64,000 nt of DNA from Tenrec ecaudatus (GCF_050624435.1 NC_134539.1:141952025-142016024); one strand, 5' to 3'; positions 10,037 through 22,124 are shown, numbered from the stretch's first letter. Numbers and translations: made by a program. Notes: generated by a model not told the origin, from the letters alone.

Positions 10037-13000
10037 GACTTGATTAGCGAAAAGCCGTGTCGAGTCCGACCAGTAGTCCAAGCGCTATGCACTGAACAGC
10101 TTCTCGCGCGTGTTTTCATGCCCTTGACCCAGGAAGGTTACCAACTGTAACTTTGTAGATTGGCCCTCAAATAGCCTTGGTTGCTGTTTCCCAGGGTTGG
10201 GGGCTGTGGTTTTAGGTGGAGGTGCCAGCAGGGGTGCTGTGCGCCGCCCCCATCACATGCCCCAGGGGCTGCAGTGATGAGTTCATTGAGGGACGTCTGC
10301 CCAACTTCCCCACGAGGAAGGTGTTAGTATTTCGTTCTTCATCAAACTTGTACGCTCCGCTTGCAGCATCTGCTGCTGCTCTTGGGCCGGGTGGATGATT
10401 GCTACGAAGCTTGTGCAACACTGGCTTCCTGGTTTTCTCATTCTTTCAACGATTGGCATTTTGCCGTAAGGAAAAACCACCTCTCCTTGTTCATTACTTA
10501 ATACAGCCTCGTGGATTTTATTTTATTCCATGGTGATCAGCTAGGACTAGCATTTTGAGGCTCTTACTGTCCCAGATTTGGCCCCTGGGCGCCCTTCAAA
10601 CTGAGGTGGCCCCATTTTTCTCTGAGCACTTCCAGGCACAAGATGCTCCTGGCTCGCCGAGTGCTAGCTCCGCCTTAGCTTGAAGTGGCCTTTCTTCCCA
10701 GCGGCCTGGCTCCCTTTGGTGCCGAGGGATGTGTCGAAACCAGCAACAGGACACGGTGTGTTCTGATTGTTATCAGTCCCTGCTGGCAGGCGTTCTGAGT
10801 AACTGAGAATCTATGTGTAGCCACATAGGCTCATGTGCAGCCACACTCCCCCATCTATTGAGACCAGTGAGTCCGGATCAGTTCTTCGACTTCCAGTCTC
10901 ACAAAGTCTGTTCTAGTTGTTTTGTTTTGTTTCTGTAGCTGGGGCTCCACACACCTCAATCAATGGTTTGCTCTATTGATCAGCCCTCGCATCATCAGCC
11001 TGCTTGTACCACCCCACCCCCATATTTCTAAAATCGCATGGAGGCCTTTTTCACCCTTTGAACTCGGACAACCCACAGGGAGACGCCTGCGTGAACCCCT
11101 GTCTTGCCTACCCCCACCTCCCAGGTTTTTAAAGGAAGGGTTGAAAGAATGAGCGTCCACCTTGGAGAGCTGAAAATGAGCTAAAATGTGGTAAAAGTAT
11201 GTGCCTCGGATGATAGCCGAGTTGGCTTATACTCGAGTGTTTTTCTTGCGAAACGAGGCTGACTGAATAATGCTAGGTTTAAATGGCCATCTCCGAGCCT
11301 TCCTTTGGCATCCTTGACGAGTTTCACAGCGACAGGAGGAGTTTTTATCCCGTCTTCCTGGCACCTGGTTCAAAGTGGGTTCCCTCCACTCCCTCCTAGC
11401 TCTCGGCGCCCAGGCCCCGCTGAACCCGGTAAGGGACTGGGCATCGTTGTACAGCCTTGGTGCCGCTACTGTAGGACAGAATAATTCAACGTGTTCAAGG
11501 TGTATGGAAGTGGGCTTTGGTGCCACTCCACAAAGATATGTGTTCCGGATGGACTGCGGATCTGACGCTGCACCGGCTAGCTCGACAGTCTTCATGCTGG
11601 GCAGGGGCCGAGTTGGGCTGGGCCAGAGCTCCAGGTGGGAAACTGCTCCGGGAATCGTGTGCTTTAGATGTGAGTGTGCAGCAGTGTGGCAGGACTGTCC
11701 CTGGCTAATATTAGCCTGGCCAAGGGGAGCCATTCAGTGTTGTCTGAGGCAGGAGAGAGTTATTATTATGAGACAGGTGGACCGGCACTCTTGGCATAAA
11801 ACCACATGCCTGCAGGTGGTGGGTTCACCCCGGGCAGAGTGATGCCGCTCACAGCTTTGCAGGGTTTACCCCCTGCTTGTACTGGCAGTTTGTGCTTTGC
11901 AACACATCGACAGCCCTGCGTGGAAATTCATGTTCTCTTGGACTCTGGTTGAAAAGTTACTGGGAAAAGAAAACTCTAACATCCTTGCAGCATGTGACTG
12001 CCCTAGAGTTGGTTCCTATCCTTTCTGAATGCATAGTCCAAGTCCACCCTTTGCTGTCAAGTCCAGTCACCTCCTGGGATCTCTGTGGGAGCGGGTAGAA
12101 GTGCCTGGGGGTTTCCAAGACTCTTCATCTTTACAGAGGCAGCTGCGCTCTTCCTCCTCCTGCAGAGCGGCTGGTGGGTTAGAACCCAGGCCTTTCAGGA
12201 CTCCTCCCCCGTCAGCGACATTCATCGTGGGGACATGATGTGTGGCTTCGACAGATGAGCTTCGGACAAACGGCTGCTTTCACTGCTCACAAAGACCTGT
12301 TCTTCCGACTGTGGCTGCAGCTGCCTGTCTCAGAGTCCCGCCGCAGCGAGGCCGTGGCAGATTTTTACTCGCTGCTCTGTTGGGCCTGCAGATGGTGATT
12401 TGGGAACCTCGGCCACACGGTGAAAGAAGAGTTGGTGGTGGGTTTCCCAAGTGAAAACCCAGAAGACGGACATCCCTGCGCGGCTGCCTCATTTTCCCCC
12501 GTTTCTGAATCCAAGGTCGGATGTCTGTCTGTTGACGGTGGCTGGGGGGGAACACTGCATGAAACTTCTGGACAAATGGCCACGCTGCTTCCTCACTGGA
12601 GGTGAGGGGCTGACTGACCAGGGCGCAGTGGGCTGCAGGAGTGGGTCACCGTGAGGGCGTACCAACACTCACTCAGTCCCCACCTTCCTTGCTCTAGGTT
12701 TGGAGAGCTTCACCAAAATTTGAATATCGGTGGCAAGGAGCAAAAAAAACCTGTTGGAGAAACATGCCTGAGCCAACAGGTAGGAGGGAAGCCCTCCTGC
12801 GGCAGCCAAGCTCCCCAACCCACCCCGCCCCTACCCTGTGAGCGCCTTTGTCAGCCCATGAGCAGACCAGCTGAGCCCTGGCCAGTGATGGGTGCCCAAT
12901 TTTGACAGAAGAATTGAATGACCACTTCCTGCCCTGCCCTCACCCCATCGCACGGCCTGCATTTAAAACTGCTTGTGTGCAGGTTTGCGGTTTCCAGAAT

Positions 13001-13235
13001 CAGTGACTCCTGCTGGATGGGGCAAGAAAGCAGAACTGAGAACTCAAGGAGTCTCATGGACACACACCCCAATCCCACCGGACAGAAGTAGAGAGGAGCC
13101 CAAAATGGATGGGGTAGGAGTCCTAAAGACTGCAGCACCCAGTCCACCTGCCCGTGTTTGTCTCCAAGGTGCTGCCTTACCTGTTTCAACCCAAGGGACA
13201 CGGTAGGACTGCTCCCTCAGTCCCGTGGGCCACTG
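10037..13235. other. Intergenic, no gene or young repeat recognised
   Basis: This 3.2 kb stretch is largely free of the abundant repeats. Short open frames (for example 155 and 168 codons on opposite strands near 11,230-11,840) overlap each other and show no domain. Part of 10,200-10,900 may be an ancient decayed element, but I cannot name it. Confidence 0.5.
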
Positions 13236-13795
13236 GGTGGGTGTGTTAGTCTAGGTGCTTTAGAGAAACAAATCCACAGAAACTCATATGTATAAGAGAG
13301 AGTTTTATATAAAGGGTAAGTGCACATCAAGAAAACATCCCAACCCAGTGCTGCCCAAGCCCACAAGTCCAACATTAACCCATATGTCTGACACCAATCC
13401 ACAAAGTCCTCCATCTCACAAAACAGACGCAATGATGCTGACTGCAGGAGGAAAGCCAAATCAGTGAATGTGTAAGCATCTCAGCGCTGGCAGGGATCTC
13501 CACTTGGCTGCTCCAGCACCCAGGGCTGTATCGGGGTAGATCCATGGCTTCTCCTTGTGGATGTGTTGCAGGAAGTGAGCCTTGCCAGCTGAAGCAGGGA
13601 ACTGGCTTAGGCAGCTACACCCTGGTCGGACCATCACAAAGTAGGAGACCCGAGAACTCAAAAGGCAAGGCTCACTGAGCCATTTATCCCTCTGCCCTTC
13701 AATTAACCCCACATGTGTGTATCAGCCTGGTTGGCACAATAAGTAGGCAAGCACCAAATTGTCAATGCCACCTACAGGAGGCGACCATATCCAGC
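13236..13795 (+). repeat. LTR-like repeat family, copy 1
   Basis: It begins 'gtgtgttagtctaggtgc' and continues 'agagaaacaaatccacag', 'catatgtctgacaccaatcc', 'gtaagcatctcagcgctgg' and 'caggaagtgagccttgcc'. The same order of blocks recurs at 32953 and 34138. The length near 550 bp and the TGTG start suggest an LTR, but no long terminal partner or primer site was identified. Confidence 0.6.
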
Positions 13796-13877
13796 CCCTG
13801 AAGCTTTATTTCTGTGAAAGGGACAAGCAGAGGGAGAGAATGTGAGTGTCCATTCTCACTCCGACAGTTGAGGGCGG

Positions 13878-13902
13878 TGCGTGTGTGTGTGTGTGTGTGT
13901 GT
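13878..13902 (+). repeat. (TG)n microsatellite
   Basis: A short pure GT run of about 12 units. Confidence 0.95.
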
Positions 13903-14063
13903 CCCCACTGCTGCGTTTGAGGGTGGGCAGTTCCCACAGGTTTACGGGCCAGGCAGACGCCCCAAAGGCACCCACCCACGAAAGCATGGTTTCTGTTGTC
14001 TCAGCACCTTCAGTTCTTTCTGTTTCGTCTTGAATACTGACTCTGAACGCCATTCATCAAAAT

Positions 14064-14272
14064 AAAAAGCCTCGCTGCCACCGAGTCGATGCTGACTCAC
14101 AGCAGCCCTATAGGACAGGGTAGAGCTGCCCCTGGGAGTTTCCGAGACTGGAACTCTTTACCGGAGTACAGCGTCCCATCCCAACCCCCACCTCCGGGGC
14201 AGCTGGTGGTTTCGAACTGCTGACTTTGCACTTAGCAGCCCCACATGTAACCACGATGCCACCAGGGCTCCT
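14064..14272 (-). repeat. AfroSINE, full length
   Basis: A good antisense copy: 'ccgagtcgatgctgactcac', 'cctataggacagggtagag', 'gggagtttccgagactgg', 'gctggtggtttcgaactgc' and the head 'gccaccagggctcc'. Confidence 0.9.
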
Positions 14273-15227
14273 CCTTGGACACTACTAGTGTTTTCTTAAT
14301 CTCTTAAAATTATTTACAGCTTTAGCTTCAATTCCTTTTTAAAGGAGACTATATATAGTATAAGTAGGATCAAGGAAACTACCATAAATATAGTGGCATA
14401 AACAGCATTTTTTTTTTTTAGACACAATGAAAGCAGACTAAGATCCTGCGTTCTAGCTGGGCAGCATTGCCTGTGAAAGGCTTCCACAGGAGGCCGGGAG
14501 ACACAGCAGCTAGCCAAGCACGGTCCATCGGTTGAGGTGAGGCCAACAACAGACACGTAAGCCTCCTGTCGGGGGCCCAGAATAGCACAAGCGGGGAGGA
14601 GGGGCAGGTGCCCTCTGAAGTGGAGGCGACGGAGAAAGGTCTCTGGGAGCAGGTGCCATCCTGCATGGGACATCGGTGGGAAGAGCATTCCAGGTGGAAA
14701 GGGCAGCCAGGCCTCAGCCCTGAGGGGTGAGCTTGTGGTCCCCAGCATTTCCACCTGGCAGCACTGCACATATCAGTTCACGGCCCCGCACCCCACTCTG
14801 ATTGTGCCCCAGGGATTATATAGCCCGGATGGGATAAGGAGTACCAGGACCTGTTTCCAGGCCTGGATGCTTCCAGGCACCGTAGACCCGGAGGAAACTG
14901 CCGCTAGCCCAACTCACAAGCGTCAGTTTTCTAAACGAGGCACGCTGTTAGGCTGTGATCTGAAGCATAACGGGCCAGCAGAGGGGATCTCCCCAGGAAG
15001 GAGAGCAGCTGGTGAGCCTGAATGAGGATCAGAAATTGGCTGGTGAGCACAGCACCAGAGGCCAGGGAGCTGGGTCGAACCAAGAGATGTTCCCGTCAAG
15101 CCAGCCGACCTGAGATGCCTGATCCACACCCACCCACAATGCAGCCACTGACAGGGGTGCTGTAGGAACACTGACTTCATGTGTCTAGACCTCATTCTCT
15201 TTTTAACGTTTCTCGGGAGAAAAATGT

Positions 15228-15640
15228 AAGTTAAAATCCAAAATCATGAAAGAGACTAGAATTAGTAGTCTGATGGAGACTGGCAGAACCCTTAAGCCTA
15301 TGATTCGGAGACACTTCAAAACCAGGAACTAACCTCTCCCTGCGCCAGGGATCGCCGCTGAACAAGACAGGCCAAGAAAAAGCAATACTGCCCATAAGGA
15401 AGTGCTTCCCAGAACAATGGCCCACACCAGACCAGAAGGGCAGCGTCCGTCCCCAGGAGAGAACTCCGACGTCAGGAAGGACAGGAGCAGCGCAGGAAAA
15501 GCCAGGCAGGAAGGAGAAACGTGCTGGTCGTGGAAGGGCTGGCTCAGCGCCACAAGAGAATGCCCAACCTACAGAATGGAAAAAGAATTGGCCCCATAAA
15601 CTTTCACCTGAGCTGTGACGTGCAGAGGAGGCAAAAGACT
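15228..15640 (+). repeat. Interspersed repeat family B, copy 1 (probable LINE segment)
   Basis: Blocks 'agagactagaattagtag', 'tctgatggagactgg', 'cctatgattcggagacac' and 'aactttcacctgagctg' recur in the same order at 56646-57060. It lies just upstream of a LINE 3' tail (15700), so it may be an upstream part of the same LINE. Confidence 0.5.
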
Positions 15641-15699
15641 GGAGGAGGAATGTTCCAGGGCATAAGCAATCACAACACGGCAGACTTAATCTCTAGTTA

Positions 15700-15814
15700 A
15701 CAGAGTCGGTACCAGGGGCTCGAGTAGAAAGAAAATGCTTTGAGAATGATTATGGCAACAAATGCACAATTGTGCTTGACACAATGGATGGATGGATGGA
15801 TTGTGATAAGAGGT
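15700..15814 (+). repeat. L1-type LINE 3' tail, interrupted
   Basis: 'gtaccaggggctcgagtag', 'tgcttgacacaatggatgg' and 'ggattgtgataagaggtgta' match the tail family. The copy breaks off just before the expected 'gagcccccaataaaatg' end, where the LTR-like element begins. Confidence 0.75.
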
Positions 15815-16480
15815 GTACTGTGGGGGGAGGGCTGCCCCCACAACTAACCACGGGTTCGATAGGTGCAATTGTATGGTTAATATATATGAAGATTGTAGTA
15901 AAGTCATAGTAAAAGAGAGATTGACATAATGGAGTCCGACACATTTCATGGTAGCATGCTCACCTCAGCCCTGCTTGGTGGTCCATGTGGAGAGGGGGGC
16001 GGGGGAGGAGAACAAGAGGAATGGGAACAGGAGAGTGAGGACGGAAGCCAAGAGGGAAACCCAAGAGAGCTCTTTATTGCTAACCCAGACCTATATACCT
16101 TGGGGGGGGGGAGCATGCAAGCCCACTAACTACAGGTAAAAACATACGTCAATGGAAGGGGTTGTACTATAGGTTAATAAGCAATGAGAGGGGGACAATA
16201 TAGGGATATATATATGCAATAGGAAGAGAAGGAATTGGGAGTACACATGAGACAAGATGGGCAGATCCTAGATTCTGGATGGCAGCCTAACTTTGGATGT
16301 CACTGAGCAGGTTTGACCTGTTCTCTGGATCTCCATAGAAACCATTATCAGTAGGGTATAAACCCCACCTACAGAAACCAAGCTAATGGTCCCAAGGCTT
16401 TAGGGTGAAGTAGCCCATTGTCCTTAACATCAGGGAGCGGGGCCTGTGGTGGGCCCAGACAGTAGTCTGGCAACTGACAG
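15815..16480 (-). mobile_element. Possible LTR retrotransposon solo LTR
   Basis: On the minus strand there is a TATA-like 'ggtatatagg' (16090-16100), a poly(A) signal AATAAAG (16072-16078), then a CT-rich stretch and an end 'cccccaca' at the left boundary. The left end is sharp because it interrupts a LINE tail. The right end is uncertain. No viral coding sequence is visible. Confidence 0.4.
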
Positions 16481-16544
16481 ATGAGGAAATCTGAAGTTGA
16501 AGGAGGTGACCAGCTACCAAGGTCGTACGGCCAATGTTCACCAT

Positions 16545-16860
16545 AAAGGAATTGTTGTCAGGTACCATGGAGTCTGTTCTGACCCACAGCAGCCTCAGCA
16601 GAACAAACCCTGCCCGGCCCTACTGTACCATCCTCACAATCGTTACTGTGTCTGGGCCCGTTGTGGCAGCCCCGATGTCGGTCCAGCTCCTTGAAGGCCT
16701 CCTCTCCTTCACTGCCCCTCCCCTTTCCCTAACGGGACGGCCTTCTCCAAGGACGGGTCTCCCTGGACAACATGTCCAAAGCACGTGAGACAAGTCTCGC
16801 CATCCTTGCCTTTAAAGATCACTCTGGCAGTGAGCCTGGGATTAAGGAGATTTGACGAAA
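16545..16860 (-). repeat. RTE-clade LINE, ORF2 C-terminal fragment
   Basis: The minus strand reads as the C-terminal part of an RTE (BovB-like) reverse transcriptase ORF: 'CLTCFGHVVQGDPSLEKAV' matches the conserved Y/CFGHV-RRD-SLEK block. The 3' end retains the 'gttgtcaggtaccatggag' terminal block. It is full of stops, so it is dead. Confidence 0.75.
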
Positions 16861-17558
16861 GAATCCCTGATGTGATACGGGTTTGAACATTCTTACCTCC
16901 AACCAACTGGGCCTTGTCCCTGGACAAGGTCATTCCAGCTCCCATGGAAACCCTGCTGCCTGGTGGGGGGTGGGGGAAAGTACTGATTCCCACCCCCTCC
17001 GCCCCCAAACTTCCCAAGGAAAAACACCACTGCAGCCATCAAAAAGTAACAGAGCTATGGGAAGCCCATGACATTGGCTACGTCAGTGTCAAACTGGCCA
17101 TGTTTTATCAAAATAGAACCATGTTCAGTTCACCGCCTACACAGGACCAGCCCAGTTGGCTGATGTGTATGTAGGTATAGCTCTGTATGTATCTATGTCT
17201 GTGTGCATGTACATATATGTATGTGTGTGCATGTGAGTATGTGTACATGTAGGGATGTGCAGCAGGTGGAGTGTTGGGTGGGGTGTAGTGATGAAGAGAT
17301 GGCCTGGATCTTGGCCCCTCCTCTTCTCAAGTGTCTGGGGTCGCCCAGCATGCAGCGGTGCTTTCAGACAGGGCCTGCCTTGGGTCTGATGCTCTGCCTT
17401 CGCCATCTTGAAATTCTAGATCACTGGGGCCTCACCTTTTCATCTTGCACTTTCTCTGCTTCCTCCCTCCTTCCTTTGCTTCCTCCTCCTTGTTCTCTGG
17501 TCCTTTCTTCCTCCTTTAGAGAAAGGCTGTCTTCTTCAGCTATGTTCCCCTCACTCAA

Positions 17559-17762
17559 GGAGCCCTTGTGGTGCAGAACTTCCTCACTGGGCTGCTAACA
17601 GCGAGGTCAGCTGTTCAAAACCACCTGTGGGAGAAAGACGGGGCTTTCTATTCCCTTAAGGGGTTTCTGCCTCAGAAACTCACACTGGGGTAGACCCGTT
17701 CCACTCTGTCCCATAGGGTCACCGAGTCTGAACTGACTCCTTGACATCGATATTTGAGTTTC
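17559..17762 (+). repeat. AfroSINE, near full length
   Basis: 'ggagcccttgtggtgcagaa', 'aggtcagctgttcaaaacc', 'gacggggctttctattcc' and 'cccatagggtcaccgag' in order. Confidence 0.85.
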
Positions 17763-17799
17763 AAGGCCAGACAGACAGGGTCATCTGAGACCTTCTCCC

Positions 17800-18020
17800 T
17801 GTCCTGAGACCTGAGCTCTTCCTGCCCCGCTCAGCTCCGCCTGCCCTGCAGCCTCAGGCCACCACCCAGCCCTCAGCCATTGTAAGCCCATGCCCCCCCA
17901 GGACATGCTGTTTCTGCCTTGGGGCCCTTCATCCCATTTTCCTCTGCCCATGCCATCTCCTTGAGGTCACAGCTCACACATCACCCTCCCAAGACTCGGG
18001 CCTGACCTTCCTGGCCAGCG
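17800..18020 (+). repeat. L2-like ancient LINE fragment
   Basis: 'ctgtttctgccttggggcc', 'cctctgcccatgccatctcc' and 'aggtcacagctcacacatcac' followed by 'cctgaccttcctgg' resemble the conserved 3' region of mammalian L2. Divergent. Confidence 0.45.
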
Positions 18021-18411
18021 GCAGCCTCCCTCCACAAACTGATGCCCCTGGGTGGCCCGGCTAATGGAGGGATTTGAAGCTTGGTATTTCCAACAAACCA
18101 AAGGTGGGGGGCCCACTATAAATGTGATTGTAAAAAGAAACGATTCCGTGGGAAACATTCACAATGAGTGAGCGAGTCCAGAGAGTCTGATGTCAGTTTG
18201 GTGAGACAGGACACTGTCTCCAGCCCGTGGACCCAGCATGAGCCAGTGGGGTGTCTGGTTGGTGGCCTGGTAGGTGGCCATGAATCCAGAGGTCCTGCCT
18301 TGGCTTGGCTTGGCCAGAACACCCATGCAGGTCTGGTATGAACACCTGGTCAGCTCTGGACCAGAAACCCTGATCAGTTTGGACCAGTACACTGCACTTT
18401 CACCTGGAGCC

Positions 18412-18605
18412 AGGTTCCCAAACTTATTGGACCTACTATCCCCTTGTCAGGGAAAAAAAATAGATGCAACCCCTCCCCACAATGAACGTTTAAACTATAG
18501 CTGATGAGCCTGGGTAAAGTGCAGGTATCTGCTTTTGCGAGTGTTCCAGGTCTTTTTAGCGCCCCCAGGAAATTAAAAGAAGCCTTGTGCTGCCCAAGAC
18601 CTCGG
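18412..18605. mobile_element. hAT-like non-autonomous element, copy 1
   Basis: 'ggttcccaaacttattgg', a run of A, 'taaagtgcaggtatctgc', 'ttttgcgagtgttccagg' and 'agcgcccccagg' match the copies at 53031 and 58050. The right-hand terminal repeat is lost in this copy. Confidence 0.6.
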
Positions 18606-18664
18606 TAGACTGTTAAGAGTACAGATTGCCACTTGAGGGACCGAGGGGCACCTGGCATAAGCCG

Positions 18665-18830
18665 TGGTCTTCTCCGGTGCCTCCTGAGTGTGAAATTCGG
18701 ACCATGAGTTCAGAAGACCAAGACCCCTGAAGAAGGGACGCATTTGAATCATGAAGTTGGCAAAGAATAAGGAGCGCTACCGTGGACTGCCAGCAGAACA
18801 CACAATCGCCCACTTTGGGCAACACCAGTG
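18665..18830 (+). repeat. RTE-clade LINE ORF2 fragment
   Basis: The forward frame resembles the RTE C-terminal region: a 'TPEEGTHLNHEVG' stretch and 'YRGLPAEHT' stand where intact copies have a K-R-I-D-A-F-E-L-W-like block and P-W-T-A-R-R-T-N-like block. It is broken by frameshifts. Confidence 0.55.
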
Positions 18831-18899
18831 GGTCAAGGGCCAAAGGCGTTCCTGTTCTTCCCTGCGGGTGCTTGCGTCACACGTCTGTGTCCTCCCCTC

Positions 18900-19075
18900 T
18901 AGAGGAAGAGTCCTCATCAAATATGGCGAGGGCAAACGAGGAGCTGATTCCAACGGCTCAGTAGAAAGTAAATATTTAGAAAATAATGATGGCAACATAT
19001 GCATAAATATGCTGGATGCAATTGATGTGTGGCTTGTTGTAAGAGCTCCCAATAAAATAATCTTTTAATATAAAT
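18900..19075 (+). repeat. L1-type LINE 3' tail
   Basis: 'gagctgattccaacggctc', 'aataatgatggcaacatatg', 'gctggatgcaattgatgtg' and the terminal 'ctcccaataaaataatc'. Confidence 0.75.
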
Positions 19076-19244
19076 AAATACATGATTAGATAAATAAAAT
19101 ATGGTGAGAGTCTTGCTCTGGGCACAAGCTCTCAGGATCTCGGCCCACTGTGCTCCTGAGTCACACCACATTAGGCGGCAGCTTTCTCTTCTTCGGTCTA
19201 GGGACCCGGGTTGTGAGCCGTCCAGGTAAGCCTGGCGCAGAGAC

Positions 19245-19560
19245 CCTGGGTTGCTGCTATCGTTCGGTACCCTGCAGTCGGTTCTGGCTCCTAGTGGCCC
19301 TGTGCATACAAGAATGAAACATCGCCCGTCCCACGCCAGCGTCGTCACGATCGTTTCGGTGCCTGAGCCCGCCGTGTCAACCATCTTGTCACAGGCCTTC
19401 CTCTGCTTTGCTCCCCTTCTGCTTCTTCAGGCAGGATGTCCTTCTCCAGGGGCTGGTCTCTCCTGACAACACAGTGGAGGTATGGAAGATGGAGTCCTCC
19501 CGTCCTTGCCTCTAAGGAACATTCTGGCTGTACTTCTTCCAAGACAGATTATTTTTGTTC
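19245..19560 (-). repeat. RTE-clade LINE ORF2 C-terminal fragment
   Basis: The minus-strand frame reads MEEVQPECSLEARTGGLHL, then VVRRDQPLEKDILP and RGRPVTRWL, the classic RTE C-terminal blocks (EVQPECSLEAR, RRDQSLEKD, RGRP.TRW). It continues at 19823-20205 beyond an AfroSINE. Confidence 0.85.
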
Positions 19561-19624
19561 TTTTGGCGGTCCATCAAGAAAATAAACTCAGGGGATTGGG
19601 GGAGCAGGGGAAATGAAGAAAAAA

Positions 19625-19822
19625 GAAACTCACTGTCATTGAGTCAGAACTGACTCATAGGGACCTTATTGGACAGGGTAGACCTGCCCTGTGGGTTTCC
19701 AAGACTGTTAACTTTTTATGGGCATAAAAAGTCATCTTCTCCCAAGGAGAGACTGGTGGTTTTGAACTCCTGACCTTGCAGTTAGCAGCCCAACTCTTAA
19801 CCACTGTGCCACTAGGGCTCCT
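19625..19822 (-). repeat. AfroSINE, full length
   Basis: An antisense copy from 'actcactgtcattgagtcag' to 'gccactagggctcc'. It lies between two pieces of an RTE ORF2, so it probably inserted into that older element. Confidence 0.9.
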
Positions 19823-20205
19823 TTGGCAGGCCCTGGTACTTTCAACATTATTCACCAGCACCATAATTCAAATGTGTCCATTCTTCTTTGGTCCTTCTTA
19901 TTCAATGTCCAGCTTTCACATGCAAATGAGGCAGTGGAAAACACCATGGCTCAGGGCAGGCACACCTGTATCTTCAAGGTAACATCCTTGCTTTTCAACA
20001 CTTTAAAGACGTCTTGTCTAGCTGTGTTATCCAATGCAGTGCATCCTTTGATCTCTTGACTGCTACCTCCATCAGAATGGATTGTAGATCCAAAGGAAGT
20101 GAAATCCTTGACCATTTCTATCTTTTCCACATTTATCATGATTCAGTGGTGGGGATGTTGGTTTTCTTGACATTGAATTGCAGTTCATACTGGGGGCTGT
20201 AACCC
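19823..20205 (-). repeat. RTE-clade LINE ORF2 fragment (continuation)
   Basis: The minus frame reads EKIEMVKDFTSFGSTIHSDG, then SQEIKGCTALDNTARQDVFK and LKSKDVTLKIQV, matching the RTE region E.V.DF..LGS.I..DG.S..EIK.R followed by LKS.D..L..KV. Confidence 0.85.
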
Positions 20206-20224
20206 ATGCTCTTTATCAGCAAGT

Positions 20225-20352
20225 GGTTCAGACCCTCTCCGGTTTCCTAAACTAGAGGATGACTGCCATGTCTGCCTCCCTCTGAGTGGGTTTGAACCAC
20301 TGACCTTTGGTTATCAGCAGAGTACTTAACCACTGTGCCCCCAAGCTCCTCT
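20225..20352 (-). repeat. AfroSINE fragment
   Basis: 'gggtttgaaccactgacc', 'ggttatcagcagagtactt' and 'aaccactgtgcccccaag' form an antisense head. Confidence 0.65.
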
Positions 20353-20355
20353 AGG

Positions 20356-20525
20356 CACTTCTATTTTAATCTATTTGTTTATTATCTGTCTCCTGCCTCT
20401 ATACAGCAAGCTCCTTGGGGTCAGCGACTTTGTCTACCTTGTCCAGAGTTGTATCTCCCGTGTCTACAAAGGTGCCTGGCACTTAGTAGTTGCTTGGCAC
20501 AGAGTGGCCGGGTGAGTGACTAGAA
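20356..20525 (+). repeat. L2 3' end
   Basis: 'tctgtctcctgcctctatac', 'gcaagctccttggggtcag', 'cgactttgtctaccttg' and 'ggtgcctggcacttagtag' match the well-known 3' block of mammalian L2. Confidence 0.75.
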
Positions 20526-20631
20526 TATCACCCCCAGCATTAGGTGTCTGTCAGAGTGAAGAATGCCCAGTTTTGCTTTATTCCAGCAACGTGGGAGCCC
20601 GGGGCCAGCAATCCAGGACCCGTAGGTAGGT

Positions 20632-20825
20632 CCACCCACTTGCTATCAAGACGATTCTGACTCATGTAGCAATTCTATAGGACAGAGCAGCACTGCTCCT
20701 TAGGCTTTCCGAGGCTATAAATCTTAATAGGAGCAGATAGCCTCATCTTCTTCCCAAGGAGCAGCAAGTGGATTAGAACTGTTGACCTTGAGGTTAGCAA
20801 CCCAACACATAACCCAGTGTATCAA
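20632..20825 (-). repeat. AfroSINE, near full length
   Basis: 'gacgattctgactcatgtag', 'tctataggacagagcagc', 'ttccgaggctataaatc' and 'ggttagcaacccaacac'. Confidence 0.85.
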
Positions 20826-21473
20826 TTTGCGAGTAAATGGTGTTCCCTAAGTGCTGGATGTGAACCCTAACAAGGCTAGAGCAGGGAATGGGAGCGCAAG
20901 GGAGCCCCTAGGAGGGGAGCTAGTTTAAGGTACAGGGGTGATCCTCGGGAAGCCTGTTGACCCGGCCCACAGCACAGAGAGCCTATCAGCATGAAGGAGC
21001 CGATTCTTCCTGAATCCTGAAATACCTTCCGCCTCCACTTACACCCAGTCTGTGAACCAAGCCCAGGATCTCGCTTGAGCTTTAAGCTCGTGTTATTTTC
21101 CTTGTTGGCCGGTTGACTGCAAGTCCTGGCAAGCCCACATGTGCAGGGTAGACCGGCTCCTGGGGGTGCCAGGTGAGACCTGGTGGAACACTGGGCTGGG
21201 TTTTGGAGGTGCCTCTGTGGAGTTCAGTCTACCAATCTTAAAGCTAGTCCTCCAGCCTTTAACCATTTGCATCCGGGATTCCAAGGTGGAAATCCATTTG
21301 TCCAAATGCTTCCCAGAGATCAGTGCCCGCTGGAGGATGCTTGGGTGCCTCCAAGTCTCCATTTGTTCCCTGGATCACCTTGGCCAAGCAACTGAATTCT
21401 CCTGATGCTCCATTTTCTCAACTGTAAGCAGATCTAAATCATAGAGTACACAGTCCCCGGCTGCCTCTGCACG

Positions 21474-21590
21474 AACCCCACTGCCTAGGAGTAGATTCTG
21501 ACCCATAGGGAGCCTAGAGGACCACAGTCGAACTGCCCCAGGGGCTTCCACGTCAAACTCTCGAACCACTGAGCCACCGAGCTCTCTCCA
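21474..21590 (-). repeat. AfroSINE, internally deleted
   Basis: 'actgcctaggagtagattc', 'tgacccatagggagcc' and 'gaaccactgagccaccg' with the middle missing. Confidence 0.6.
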
Positions 21591-22016
21591 TTTGTTGCCA
21601 TTGGCCCTAATGCAACCCTCCTGTGTACACAGGTCAGCTTGGAGTGCCAGCTCCGTGGACTCGCAGCCTTACAAGACTCATTTGATTAAGACACATGGCT
21701 CTCACTACACGTGAGGTCTTTTGCATATCTCAGGACACATTGCTGACGAGTCCTTGGGCAGTTTTTGCTGGGAGAGAATAAACATTTTATTGAGTGATCC
21801 TTGCTGAGATTTAGGATGGATAGCGCTAATCTCCATTTTCTGTTTGGTTCCCAGGAGCAGTGCATTGGCGGGAGGACCGCCAAGCTTTCGATGAACAGCA
21901 GCTGTTTGCCTCCAGTCCGGCCGGCTTTTGCTCGAGGCCCGTACACACCATAGTTGTGCTTCTGCATTCTGACTCAGCAGAGCAGAACAACTGCTCCGGC
22001 TTTTTAAGCTGCAATC

Positions 22017-22100
22017 TTTTTTTTTTTTTTTTAAATAAACCATTGTATTGGGAGCTCGTATATAGCTCCATCCATCCGTTGTGTCAAGTACGTTTTACCT
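22017..22100 (-). repeat. L1-type LINE 3' tail, very short
   Basis: A long T run, then 'aaataaaccattgtattggg' and 'ccatccatccgttgtgtcaag'. Confidence 0.65.
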
Positions 22101-22124
22101 GTTGTGATGGGGCAGGTCCGCAGG

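Noticed and set aside
11227-11842. Overlapping 168-codon (minus) and 155-codon (plus) frames
   Set aside because: They occupy the same bases on both strands, with no motif and no splice or promoter context.
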